Source: an uncultured Eubacteriales bacterium (GTDB taxonomy: Bacteria; Bacillota; Clostridia; Oscillospirales; CAG-272). From it: 49,120 nucleotides of DNA. The DNA is taken from assembly GCA_900542425.1 (NCBI GenBank), contig UQNQ01000012.1, forward strand, positions 1-49,120, read 5' to 3'. The notes under the pieces are model-generated. The model was not told where the DNA came from and did no database searches. It saw only the letters and a program-made list of their open reading frames with translations. The position numbers and the translations under genes were made by a program. Shown here one piece after another: positions 40,774 through 49,034 of the stretch. Positions within the stretch are counted from its first letter, which is position 1; each line of letters opens with the position of its first letter.

Positions 40774-43431
40774 ATGTCGATGTCAAAAACAGCGGCGCCG
40801 ACTTCGGTCCATATTACGGGACTGAGTCACAGCGAGGTGGAAGCATCCAGAAATAAGCATGGCGCCAATTTCTTTACCAGACAAAAACGAAAGAGCTTTT
40901 TCAGAAAATATTTGGAAAGCTTCGGAGATCCGATTATCAAAATTTTGCTGGCGGCGCTTGCCGTAAATGTCCTGATTATGTTCCGCACGCAGAATTGGTT
41001 TGAAACTGCAGGAATTGCGATTGCGGTTTTCCTTGCGACATTTGTTTCGACGTTGTCGGAGTATGGAAGTGAGTCGGCTTTTCTTCGTCTTCAAAAGGAG
41101 GCAGAAAATCAAACATGCCGTGTTCGTCGCGGCGGAAAATTGCTTGCCGTCCCGATCGGAGATATCGTTGTCGGTGATATCGTACTTTTAGAGGCTGGAG
41201 AAAAAATTCCGGCTGATGGAATTTTACTGTCCGGTAATCTGCGTGTCGATCAGTCGGCAATCAACGGCGAAAGCGCCGAAGCAAAAAAATACCCTTCAAC
41301 CGAATCGGAACGCTGGGATCCAAACTCGGCAAATCAACTATTCCGGGGAACGACGGTTACCTCCGGTGAGGGAATCATGTTGGTACGCCGTGTCGGCGAC
41401 GGAACTTTATATGGAAGCCTTGCCAGAGAACTTCAAAGCGATGCTATCGACAGTCCGATGAAAGTAAGATTGTCAGAGCTGGCAGGACAAATCAGCAAGC
41501 TTGGATATACTGCGGCGGTATTGATTGCTTTTGCAGATTTATTTAATGCGATCGTCATGGACAATCGCTATATCGGCTCTGCCATTGTCGCAGAACTTCG
41601 CAATCTTCCTCTTATGGCGCAAAATTTGATGCATGCCGCTTTGCTTGCCATATCGGTGATTGTAGTGGCGGTTCCCGAAGGACTTCCCATGATGATTACC
41701 GTGGTATTATCCTCCAATATGAAACGAATGCAGAAAGCGGGCGTTATGGTGCGCAAGCTTGTCGGGATTGAGACAGCAGGAAGCATCAATATTTTATTTA
41801 CAGACAAAACAGGAACGCTTACAACCGGAAATCTGTCGGTAGAATCCGTCGTTGCAGGTGACGGCAGTATTTTTTATGATTTTCAAAGCCTGCACAGAAA
41901 TCCAAAGCTTGAACGGCTTATTGGAATTTCCTGTATTTGCAACGGTTCAGCTGCTCTTTCCGGCGGAAAGGCAATCGGTGGGAACAGTACAGAGCGTGCA
42001 CTGCTTCATTTTTGCGCGCCGTTTGTATTGGAAACCTCACATGTGAAAAAATTGAAGCATGTTCCTTTCAACAGCGGCAAAAAGTATTCGTGGACGAGAA
42101 TTGACGATGGCGGAGAACTGGTCCTTGTCAAAGGTGCGCCGGAAAAATTGCTTCCAAACTGCGGCGGATATTATGACCGAAACGGAGTACGCCGATCGGG
42201 AATACCGGATTTTATTTGGAAAAGACTTTCCGATATGACGAAAAATGCGGTTCGTGTTCTGTTGCTTGCTACGTCAGATCGTGATTACGATAGAGAGGAC
42301 GCGAGACTGACACTTGTTGCGCTTATCGGAATCCGCGATAGACTGCGCCCGGAGGTGAGGGATGCGGTAGAGACAGTCAAGCGTGCGGGAATTCAAACGG
42401 TGATGATTACAGGTGACAACAAGGAAACGGCTGTTTCTATTGCCCGCGACGCGGGGCTTTATACGGGAAGCACACGTGAGCTCGTCTTGACAGGCGGCGA
42501 GCTTGCCGAAATGAGCGACGAAAAATTAAAAGCAGTTCTTCCTTCCTTAAGAGTCGTGGCAAGAGCGCTTCCTACCGACAAAAGCAGGCTTGTCCGATTG
42601 TCTCAGGAACTGGGGCTTGTTGTCGGCATGACAGGGGACGGTGTCAATGATGCGACTGCTCTGAAACGGGCAGATGTAGGCTTTGCCATGGGAAGTGGTA
42701 CGGAGGTCGCAAAGGATGCGGGAGATATTGTTATTCTTGATGATAATTTTGCATCCATTACAAGAGCGATTTTATATGGACGAACGATTTTTCACAGCAT
42801 TCGGAAATTTATCGTATTCCAGTTGACAATGAATTTTTGTGCAGTCGGCGTTTCGCTGCTCGGACCGTTTATTGGGGTGGATACGCCGGTGACAGTCATG
42901 CAGATGCTCTGGATTAACATCATTATGGATACCCTTGCGGGTCTTGCGTTTGCCGGAGAAGCTCCTCAGTTATCGTATATGGAGGAAAAGCCGAAGAGCC
43001 GCCGCGAACCGATTGTAACCAAAAATATGGTAAGGCAGATTCTCATTACCGGAGGCTATACCATTTTGTTATGTACAGCTTTTCTTAGATTATCTGTTTT
43101 CCGTGAAGCATTTCATTTTGAAGAAGATTTTGTAGGTTTTATGACGGCTTTTTTCACACTGTTTGTGTTCAGCGGTATTTTCAATGCGTTTAATTCCCGA
43201 ACGCACAGAATTAACCTTATGGCAAATCTAAGGCGCAATCAAGGCTTCTTGTTGGTCATGCTTTTTGTCAGTGTTGTCCAGCTTCTTCTCATTTTCTTTG
43301 GAGGCACGATGTTCCGTACGCATGCTTTGTCATATGCGGCGCTTGGCGATATTTTGATGCTTGCTTTTACGGTCATTCCATTTGATTTGATTCGTAAAAT
43401 ATTTGAACGGTTAAGTCTTAAGGATTCTTGA
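40774..43431 (+). CDS. Calcium-transporting P-type ATPase
   Basis: 885 residues, P2-type layout. Seen in order: actuator motif INGESAE, the M4 PEGLP motif in VAVPEGLPMMI (calcium-type), phosphorylation motif DKTGTLTTG (Asp344), MITGDNKETA, and TGDGVNDATALKRADVGFAMG with the hinge Asp (about 620). The M5-M6 region includes VFQLTMNFCAVGVSLLGPF and MLWINIIMDTLAGLAF. These features match Ca2+-ATPases of the SERCA/PMCA type in Clostridia; related monovalent-cation pumps are less likely. ATG 40774 (MSMSK) has GGAGGG seven bases upstream; an ATG 27 nt earlier lacks a site. It acts at the cytoplasmic membrane, exporting Ca2+ or a similar ion. Ends at a bidirectional terminator. Confidence 0.9.
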   Translation: MSMSKTAAPTSVHITGLSHSEVEASRNKHGANFFTRQKRKSFFRKYLESFGDPIIKILLAALAVNVLIMFRTQNWFETAGIAIAVFLATFVSTLSEYGSESAFLRLQKEAENQTCRVRRGGKLLAVPIGDIVVGDIVLLEAGEKIPADGILLSGNLRVDQSAINGESAEAKKYPSTESERWDPNSANQLFRGTTVTSGEGIMLVRRVGDGTLYGSLARELQSDAIDSPMKVRLSELAGQISKLGYTAAVLIAFADLFNAIVMDNRYIGSAIVAELRNLPLMAQNLMHAALLAISVIVVAVPEGLPMMITVVLSSNMKRMQKAGVMVRKLVGIETAGSINILFTDKTGTLTTGNLSVESVVAGDGSIFYDFQSLHRNPKLERLIGISCICNGSAALSGGKAIGGNSTERALLHFCAPFVLETSHVKKLKHVPFNSGKKYSWTRIDDGGELVLVKGAPEKLLPNCGGYYDRNGVRRSGIPDFIWKRLSDMTKNAVRVLLLATSDRDYDREDARLTLVALIGIRDRLRPEVRDAVETVKRAGIQTVMITGDNKETAVSIARDAGLYTGSTRELVLTGGELAEMSDEKLKAVLPSLRVVARALPTDKSRLVRLSQELGLVVGMTGDGVNDATALKRADVGFAMGSGTEVAKDAGDIVILDDNFASITRAILYGRTIFHSIRKFIVFQLTMNFCAVGVSLLGPFIGVDTPVTVMQMLWINIIMDTLAGLAFAGEAPQLSYMEEKPKSRREPIVTKNMVRQILITGGYTILLCTAFLRLSVFREAFHFEEDFVGFMTAFFTLFVFSGIFNAFNSRTHRINLMANLRRNQGFLLVMLFVSVVQLLLIFFGGTMFRTHALSYAALGDILMLAFTVIPFDLIRKIFERLSLKDS

Positions 43432-43522
43432 TTGTGAGAGCTTGCATGATATCGTTTTATGGATATCTGTTCCTTCAGAAAATCAGAAAATTTTGTTCGG
43501 TTTTTATCGTTTGAATATAAAA

Positions 43523-43575
43523 ACTCCCTTTCCTACGAGAGTGAAAAACATCTCGCCCTAAAGGGAGCTTTTTAT
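43523..43575. terminator. Bidirectional terminator between the P-type ATPase and ybaK
   Basis: CTCCCTTT (43524-43531) pairs with AAAGGGAG (43560-43567) around an inner CGAGA/TCTCG hairpin, followed on the plus strand by CTTTTTATT and on the minus strand by TTTTTATA. Confidence 0.75.
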
Positions 43576-43646
43576 TGTGTGTTGTTTGAAACTCTGCCGC
43601 GGTAGCTTCTCCTGATAAGTCTTTAGAAAGGTTTCGGAGCATTTTT

Positions 43647-44126
43647 TTAGATTTCTTTGTTTTTGCAGACATCCACCCATCCGCTCGCGTCGGCGTATCG
43701 ATAAATTTCCTCCGGGGAAAGTTCAATCGCACTGTTCGCGCTTCCGCAAGCAGGATAAACGGTTTCAAAGCGCCTCAAAGACTGATCAAGATAGATTAGA
43801 ACATCGTCATTGACAGCAAACGGACATACGCCGCCAATATCATGCCCGATTTTTGTGAATACCTCGTTTGGAGCAAGCATTTTCGCCTTTGTATGAAAAC
43901 ATGCCTTGTATTTGGCATTGTCGATTTTGGTATCTCCGGCACAAACGATGAGAAGATAGCGATCATCCGCTTGGAATGAAAGTGTTTTTGCAATTCTTGC
44001 AGGGTCTGTTCCGACTGCTTTCGCTGCAAGCTCAACTGTTGCGCTGGAGGTTTCAAATTCCTTAATTTTATCATCGATACCGAATGCTTTGAAATATGCT
44101 CTGACTTTTTGAATGGTGTTTGACAT
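43647..44126 (-). CDS. ybaK: YbaK/EbsC-family aminoacyl-tRNA deacylase-like protein
   Basis: 159 residues of the YbaK/prolyl-tRNA editing fold. Visible are KTLSFQADDRYLLIVCAGD, the catalytic-type Lys region at AKAKMLAPNEVF, IGHDIGGVCPFA (GGVxPF is the YbaK signature) and the closing SANSAIELSPEEIYR. Family members hydrolyse misacylated tRNAs such as Cys-tRNA-Pro, guarding proline codons; the specificity here is assumed. ATG at 44126 has GAGGAAG upstream; the in-frame ATG 30 nt earlier overlaps the upstream stop region and has no site. It lies 19 bp after the permease gene, so the two are probably one transcript. Confidence 0.87.
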   Translation of the reverse strand: MSNTIQKVRAYFKAFGIDDKIKEFETSSATVELAAKAVGTDPARIAKTLSFQADDRYLLIVCAGDTKIDNAKYKACFHTKAKMLAPNEVFTKIGHDIGGVCPFAVNDDVLIYLDQSLRRFETVYPACGSANSAIELSPEEIYRYADASGWVDVCKNKEI

Positions 44127-44145
44127 CTTTTTTCTTCCTCTGGTT

Positions 44146-44997
44146 TTATATGACAATTCCGATCATATCAAACAGAATTCCGACGATAAGACCGGAAGCG
44201 TAAATAACTGCTGTAATGATTAGGTTTTCCTTTATATTTTTATGAATTCTGAAAAGGATAAGCAATCCTACTCCGGAACCGGCGAGCAGACCTGCGAGCA
44301 TAGAACCGGTACTGATGACGCCGTCAAGAAACAATTCTGTTAAAACAACAGATGCGGCGCAGTTCGGAATCAGTCCGATCAGTCCGCAGACCACCGGACC
44401 GAGAACCCCGGCTTCCGAGGCAAGCGAGGCGATTTTTTCGTCACCGACAAAATAAATGATTCCGCCGACGAGAAGGGAAAAGATAAAAATGAAAAGTGCA
44501 ATTTGTGCCGTATGAATCAAGGAAGAGATCCAGATGCCTTTTTCACAATGGCAGTGCTCGTCGTGGCAAAGTTTTGAGATTTCGTTTTTCGTCGGTGTTT
44601 TTCTGAACAGACGCAAAAGAAAATCGGCGGCAAAACCAATTACAATTCCGCATGCCGCCTTGATTCCGATAATCATAAGAATGCGGGTGACGGAAACCTG
44701 TTCGGAAAGCATGACAGGGAGCATTTCATCCGAAGTGGAGAGAAAGATCGCAATAAGCGTTCCGACCGAGATGATTCCTCCGGCATAAAGGTTTGCAGCG
44801 GAAGCGGAAAATCCGCACTGCGGAATCGCACCGAGAAGTCCCCCGACAGCGGGTCCGAAAGTACCGGCTTTTGCTGCCGCAGCAGCTGTTTTTTGGGCGG
44901 CTTTGTGTTCGATCAATTCGAGAATCAGATATGTGAGAAATAGGAACGGAATCAATTTTGCCGTATCAATCAGCGCGTCAAGCAATATGTCAAGCAT
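44146..44997 (-). CDS. Putative metal/arsenic-type membrane permease (ArsP_2-like)
   Basis: 283 residues with about 8 hydrophobic helices. Two similar halves share the motif GAIPQCGFSASAANLYAGG in the first and GLIPNCAASVVLTELFLDG in the second. This repeat with Pro and Cys in a helix break is typical of the 10-TM putative heavy-metal exporter family. The central loop contains CHDEHCHCEKG, with four acidic/His/Cys ligands that could bind a metal. Substrate is not known; manganese, arsenic and other metals have been proposed for relatives. AAGGTG precedes the ATG and a consensus promoter lies at 45028-45056. ybaK follows in the same transcript. Confidence 0.78.
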   Translation of the reverse strand: MLDILLDALIDTAKLIPFLFLTYLILELIEHKAAQKTAAAAAKAGTFGPAVGGLLGAIPQCGFSASAANLYAGGIISVGTLIAIFLSTSDEMLPVMLSEQVSVTRILMIIGIKAACGIVIGFAADFLLRLFRKTPTKNEISKLCHDEHCHCEKGIWISSLIHTAQIALFIFIFSLLVGGIIYFVGDEKIASLASEAGVLGPVVCGLIGLIPNCAASVVLTELFLDGVISTGSMLAGLLAGSGVGLLILFRIHKNIKENLIITAVIYASGLIVGILFDMIGIVI

Positions 44998-45027
44998 TTT
45001 TTCACCTTTTTACAGAATAATACTTTT

Positions 45028-45056
45028 ATTTTATAGCCGGAGAAAGGATTTGTCAA
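45028..45056 (-). promoter_or_regulatory. Promoter of the permease-ybaK operon
   Basis: Minus-strand TTGACA (45056-45051), 17 bp, TAAAAT (45033-45028). Confidence 0.75.
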
Positions 45057-45202
45057 CGCTCCGGAAAAATTTTTCAAAAAATAGCCTCTTTTTTCTGGGG
45101 AATGTTGAAAAAATATATATGTAAGTAAGATGTAAGGAGAGGGGGAATGATCAGACTAGATTCTGAAAATATCATTTAAGGTTGGAATGTTCATTTTTGC
45201 GT

Positions 45203-45250
45203 AAAATAAAGAAAAGGACAGCTGTTAAGCTGTCCTTTTCTTTATTTTAA
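45203..45250. terminator. Bidirectional terminator with a perfect 21-bp stem
   Basis: AAAATAAAGAAAAGGACAGC plus T (45203-45223) pairs exactly with 45228-45248 around a GTTA loop. Both flanks are T/A-rich. It ends the DUF4380 gene on the minus strand; no plus-strand gene points into it. Confidence 0.85.
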
Positions 45251-45279
45251 AAAATCTTTTCTGCCAAAGCGTCGAGTGA

Positions 45280-46167
45280 TTAATTGGAAAATGCATCGAC
45301 TGCAATATCCGGTATAAGCGTCCATGTTTCCTCATGGAGAATCTGTTCTCCTTTTTTGAGAGTTTTCATTTCGGAAAGCGATTCCGCTTCCGTAAACAAA
45401 TCACATGCGTATGCCTCGCAGGAACAGCCGTAATCGGGATAAATCCCGTTTGGATGGTTCACGGCATAGGATTTTACCAGCGCTTGCCCATGGTTTACAT
45501 AAGCGATTTTACCGGCAGTATTGTTGATACCGAATTTAATGCTTTTTGCGATTTCGGGATTTTGGCGTAAAGCGATATAACGGTCTCCCCAAAAGATTCT
45601 GGGATCGGTCATTTCCGTATAAGGCCAAAGCGCAAGCACGCGGTTCGCTAAAAGTCCTGTATTTTCTGTAGGCTGCGGAACAATGACGGCGCCGTTTTTA
45701 TCCATGACGGAAAGGCACCAGACAGCACCGGTAACAGCTTCTTTTTTGGTGTTCTTCACCGTATGTGTGATTGTGAATTTCGGTTCGGTTTCATCCATGG
45801 AAATGCTCATGGAAAACTGCAAGCCCGTGACAGCTTGGACAGGCGGATCAAAAACAGCTCCTGTCGGGTTGACGGAATAAACAACCTTTTCGCAATCGGG
45901 ATAATAGGTTTCGGGGTATTTTTCGGGAGAGAACCACATTCTATGGCCGCCATAGATATACCAAAGCTTACCTTCTCCGAAAACAGAAGAGACATCTTCT
46001 GTTTTTTTGCGTTCGATATCTTCAAACATGAGATTTTCTTTGCCGTTTAAATTACATTTAATAATGCGCGGACCGATATCAATGGTAACATAAAGCTCCA
46101 TCGCGTCATTGGAAATCACAAGACATTTTCCGAAATTTTTATAAGTCGTTTCCTTGATAGAAATCAT
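45280..46167 (-). CDS. DUF4380 family protein, galactose-mutarotase-like fold
   Basis: 295 residues. The beta-rich pattern with KCLVISNDAMELYVTIDIGP at the start, YIYGGHRMWFSPEKYPETYY in the middle and ITHTVKNTKKEAVTGAVW later matches DUF4380, related in fold to aldose epimerases. The motif GGHRMWF and the closing EETWTLIP are the most conserved-looking parts. No signal peptide. The true reaction is unknown; a sugar-binding or epimerase role is inferred from fold only. AAAGGAT precedes the start. The gene lies downstream of nrdR, with an intrinsic terminator between, and ends at the perfect-stem terminator. Confidence 0.72.
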   Translation of the reverse strand: MISIKETTYKNFGKCLVISNDAMELYVTIDIGPRIIKCNLNGKENLMFEDIERKKTEDVSSVFGEGKLWYIYGGHRMWFSPEKYPETYYPDCEKVVYSVNPTGAVFDPPVQAVTGLQFSMSISMDETEPKFTITHTVKNTKKEAVTGAVWCLSVMDKNGAVIVPQPTENTGLLANRVLALWPYTEMTDPRIFWGDRYIALRQNPEIAKSIKFGINNTAGKIAYVNHGQALVKSYAVNHPNGIYPDYGCSCEAYACDLFTEAESLSEMKTLKKGEQILHEETWTLIPDIAVDAFSN

Positions 46168-46200
46168 ATCATAGGTATCCTTTCAAACATATTGATAATC

Positions 46201-46225
46201 TATATAAAAAACGGTGATACCGTTT
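46201..46225 (-). terminator. Intrinsic terminator after nrdR
   Basis: On the minus strand AAACGGT-ATC-ACCGTTT (46225-46209) is followed by TTTATAT. It separates nrdR from the DUF4380 gene. Confidence 0.65.
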
Positions 46226-46256
46226 GTTGCGGTTATACATGAAAGGGATCGGAATT

Positions 46257-46727
46257 CTATCTCAGATTTTGTTCCTTTTCGTTTTTCAGTGTCTCAAGCT
46301 CACGCATAAAGGTTTCTAAATCCTTGAATTCTCTGTAAATGGAGGCGAAACGAACATAAGCAACATCATTGAGTGCTTTCAGCTTTTCCATGACAAGTAC
46401 GCCGATATGTTTCGAAGAAACCTCGCGATTCAGTGAATTTTGAAGCTCTGTTTCAATTTCATTGGCCAGATTTTCCATTTGCTCCGTGGTAACCGGACAT
46501 TTATAACAGGATTTCATAATGCCGGCAAGCAATTTTGATTTATCAAAAACTTCGCGTGTATTGTCCTTTTTTACGACGATAAGGGGAAGGCTTTCAATCA
46601 CTTCATAGGTTGTAAAACGATTCTGGCATGACAGGCATTCCCGCCTGCGGCGTATACTTGAGCCTTCTTCAGTCGGCCGGGAATCAATCACTTTGCTTTC
46701 GGTGTATCCGCAAACGGGACATTTCAA
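46257..46727 (-). CDS. nrdR: Transcriptional repressor NrdR
   Basis: 156 residues. A zinc ribbon at the start has CPVCGYTESKVIDSR and CLSCQNRFTTYE, the CxxC-x-CxxC of NrdR. It is followed by an ATP-cone domain (LPLIVVKKDNTREVFDKSKL, about 45-140) that senses ATP/dATP. NrdR represses ribonucleotide reductase genes. No nrd gene is in the window, so its targets lie elsewhere. The start is TTG 46727: GGAGG lies nine bases upstream and the protein then opens with the usual KCP. No ATG start fits. A promoter with TATAAT lies at 46773-46801. Confidence 0.93.
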   Translation of the reverse strand: MKCPVCGYTESKVIDSRPTEEGSSIRRRRECLSCQNRFTTYEVIESLPLIVVKKDNTREVFDKSKLLAGIMKSCYKCPVTTEQMENLANEIETELQNSLNREVSSKHIGVLVMEKLKALNDVAYVRFASIYREFKDLETFMRELETLKNEKEQNLR

Positions 46728-46772
46728 ATCAGTATGCCTCCACAAATTTGATTTTGGGTTTCTATATTCTCT

Positions 46773-46801
46773 ATTATAGCACATGATTTTGGAAAAGTAA
46801 A
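46773..46801 (-). promoter_or_regulatory. Promoter of nrdR
   Basis: Minus-strand TTTACT (46801-46796), 17 bp, TATAAT (46778-46773), about 45 bp before the TTG start. Confidence 0.7.
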
Positions 46802-46916
46802 TCAGTATTTCGGAAAATTTTGAGAGATTTCGCAACTTTTTGGCAAGAAAAACGTCACCGAAAACATGTTGCGGATCAAAAAGGAGAAATCTGCCGCGCA
46901 TTCCAAAAAGAAACCG

Positions 46917-46945
46917 ATGACAAAACAGACCGAACAGCGTATAAT
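46917..46945 (+). promoter_or_regulatory. Promoter of the small membrane protein gene
   Basis: ATGACA (46917-46922), 17 bp, TATAAT (46940-46945), about 65 bp upstream of the start. A nine-base direct repeat GTTCCATGG lies in the leader (about 46967-46990). Confidence 0.5.
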
Positions 46946-47011
46946 GAGAAGCAGAAATAAGAGTCTGTTCCATGGAGAGGGGTTCCATGGTCAAAAAGGG
47001 GTTACCTAGAT

Positions 47012-47272
47012 ATGGAAAAAAGAAAAAAAAGGCTGCTGAAATGCCCGAAGCTCGGGCGGCGCGCGGAACGTTTGCTTCTTATAACGCTTCCTGTTGTTCT
47101 GATATTGGCGGTTTATACGGCGGTATATATCGCCGACAAGGATACATATGAGATTGCGGCGAAAATGGATACGGTTTATTTTATGCTGGACAGGCTTGGA
47201 ATGAGCTTGGCACTTTCCATATTGGGAAGTTTGATGTTTGATATGCTGGATAAACGTGAACAAAAAGAATAA
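47012..47272 (+). CDS. Small two-helix membrane protein
   Basis: 86 residues I do not recognise. A basic N-terminus (MEKRKKRLLKCPKLGRR) is followed by two hydrophobic segments, about 21-41 (LLLITLPVVLILAVYTAVYI) and about 60-77, with an acidic C-terminal tail. The positive-inside pattern suggests both ends lie in the cytoplasm. AAAGGGG lies at a slightly long distance before the ATG, and a -10/-35 pair is visible upstream. It is the only plus-strand gene in this part of the window, convergent with the SGNH hydrolase gene 12 bp away. Confidence 0.6.
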   Translation: MEKRKKRLLKCPKLGRRAERLLLITLPVVLILAVYTAVYIADKDTYEIAAKMDTVYFMLDRLGMSLALSILGSLMFDMLDKREQKE

Positions 47273-47283
47273 TCTTATCAATT

Positions 47284-47955
47284 TTAAATATTTTGATCGA
47301 TGATTTCTGTCAATATTTCAGCGGCTATATCGTGCATAGGGACCGTCGGATGATTGATACGGTTGACAAGAAGCTCCGTGACATCTGTTCCTGCGGTATA
47401 TAAGCGTTTCCAATAGGAATAGACATCGCAGGGGATGACGCCATATTTATGACATAATCGTTTTGCGGACTCTATCATGCGGTCAAATTTTCCGCTTGTC
47501 TGTGCTGTCATGGTTTTTTCCGCGAGCTTTCTGGCGCAGGGAAGTGTTTGCGGATGAAGATAAGTATTCATCATATTCGGCGTCACAAAAATGGTTTTCT
47601 GCACGGTAGAACACAGCTTTTGAAAGAGATTTTCCAAAGCGGCTTCAAAGCGTTCTTCCGGATGAAGAGCATCATTCAGTCCGAAACAAACGATTGCAAT
47701 GTCGGGATGGCTTTGTATCAGCTCATTTGCCAGGGGAAGCGACATATAGGCATTGTATCCGCTTTTGGCGTAATTTTGATATTCGATTGCAGGCTCTCCG
47801 TATTTTTTACGGAGAGCCTTTACGGTTTTCCATGCATAACCGTCCTCCGGACGCCTGACAGTCTCAAAGCCGTAAGAGCATGGGTAGAATTCAAAACAGC
47901 CCTCGGTAATGCTGTCTCCGAGAAAGGCAAGTTTAACAGCCGGTGTTTCCATCAT
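47284..47955 (-). CDS. SGNH/GDSL-family hydrolase
   Basis: 223 residues. Block I is FLGDSITEG with the catalytic Ser15, block III is the GLNDA oxyanion motif near 93, and the C-terminal NRINHPTVPMHD carries the His/Asp region of the active site. SGNH hydrolases cleave esters (lipids, acetylated sugars or peptidoglycan). No signal peptide is seen, so it probably acts inside the cell. The start overlaps the dus stop as ATGA, so it is translationally coupled to the upstream gene. Substrate not readable. Confidence 0.87.
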   Translation of the reverse strand: MMETPAVKLAFLGDSITEGCFEFYPCSYGFETVRRPEDGYAWKTVKALRKKYGEPAIEYQNYAKSGYNAYMSLPLANELIQSHPDIAIVCFGLNDALHPEERFEAALENLFQKLCSTVQKTIFVTPNMMNTYLHPQTLPCARKLAEKTMTAQTSGKFDRMIESAKRLCHKYGVIPCDVYSYWKRLYTAGTDVTELLVNRINHPTVPMHDIAAEILTEIIDQNI

Positions 47956-48965
47956 AAACAGTTCCTTCCGTCCGCAGGCATTTTCTGCATGAAATCCGTT
48001 AGAATCCGGATGATTTGCTCAGCACTTTCTGCCGTGTTCATTTGTCCGCGAACTTGTGCGGAGCCCTCCATCCCTTTGGTGTAGTAGGCGATAGCCGCAC
48101 GGCTTTCGGCTACGGCGACACGTTCTCCTTTTTCTTCTGTCATCAGCGAAAAATGCTGCAGAGCTACGGCAAGCCGTTCGACGTTTGACGGGGGGACATA
48201 TGATTCTCCGCGAAGCCGTGCATGGATTTCCTCAAATATCCACGGGTTCCCGAGCGCGCCTCGGGCAACGGCAACGCCATCGCAACCGGTCTCGGTTAAC
48301 ATCCGCAATGCGTCCGCTGCGCAAAACACATCTCCGTTTCCGATCACGGGAATTCCGACAGCGACTTTTACGGCACGGATATATTCCGGATGTGTTCCTG
48401 GTGAGTATAGTTCGTCGCGTGTCCTTGCATGGATACAAAGTGCGGCGGCGCCGGATGCTTCCAGTCTTTTTGCGAGCTCCACAACGTTGATGGAGTTTCT
48501 GTCCCAGCCGAGCCGCAGCTTGACTGTTACCGGAATTTTTCCGCATACGGCGGTCATGGCACGAACAATTCTCTCAGCCTTTTGGGGCTCTTTCATTAAG
48601 GCGCTTCCGTCTCCGCATTTGACGATTTTGGGCATGGGACACCCCATGTTCACATCAATTGCGGCGGGAAGTGTCCCGTTTTTTTCCGATAATTCAAGCA
48701 GAATATCCGATGCTTTTGCCATGATGTCCGGTTCGCTTCCGAACAGCTGAACCGCACAAGGCATTTCCTGAGGACGGATATGCGCGAGTATCGGAGTTTT
48801 TTTATCGCCGTAACAGAGTGCTTTGGCGGAAACCATTTCCGTTGTCATATAGTCGGCCCCGTGCGCCTTGCAGATAAGTCGGAAAGCGGCATCTGTCATT
48901 CCTGCCATGGGAGCCAGAGAAACACCACCGTATTGGATGGCGCCGATTGCTGGAGATTTTTGCAT
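47952..48965 (-). CDS. dus: tRNA-dihydrouridine synthase (Dus family)
   Basis: 337 residues. The FMN-binding TIM barrel is clear: VSLAPMAGMTDAAFRL at the start, AVQLFGSEPD, the catalytic Cys109 in DVNMGCPMPKIVKCGDG, PVTVKLRLGWD, CIHARTRDELYSPGTHPEYI and GNGDVFCAADAL with VAVARGALGNPWIF. The enzyme reduces uridines in tRNA D-loops using NADPH. The DusB subgroup is most likely by NMGCPxxK wording, but A and C members cannot be excluded. TGAGG precedes the start and a weak promoter lies at 49006-49034. The SGNH gene is coupled behind it. Confidence 0.94.
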   Translation of the reverse strand: MQKSPAIGAIQYGGVSLAPMAGMTDAAFRLICKAHGADYMTTEMVSAKALCYGDKKTPILAHIRPQEMPCAVQLFGSEPDIMAKASDILLELSEKNGTLPAAIDVNMGCPMPKIVKCGDGSALMKEPQKAERIVRAMTAVCGKIPVTVKLRLGWDRNSINVVELAKRLEASGAAALCIHARTRDELYSPGTHPEYIRAVKVAVGIPVIGNGDVFCAADALRMLTETGCDGVAVARGALGNPWIFEEIHARLRGESYVPPSNVERLAVALQHFSLMTEEKGERVAVAESRAAIAYYTKGMEGSAQVRGQMNTAESAEQIIRILTDFMQKMPADGRNCL

Positions 48966-49005
48966 ATAACCTCACGTTTATTTTAAAATTGAAAAAGAAG
49001 GGGTT

Positions 49006-49034
49006 TTTATATCATCACTTTTAGAATAACGCAA
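49006..49034 (-). promoter_or_regulatory. Possible promoter of the dus-SGNH operon
   Basis: Minus-strand TTGCGT (49034-49029), 17 bp, TATAAA (49011-49006). The sequence beyond it to the window end (49035-49120) is AT-rich and shows nothing else. Confidence 0.5.

Noticed and set aside
45147..45179. Ten-codon plus-strand ORF after AAGGAGAGGGGGA, 24 bp before a strong terminator
   Set aside because: The ribosome site is good, but no promoter, gene or attenuation target is visible downstream, so a leader-peptide role cannot be supported.
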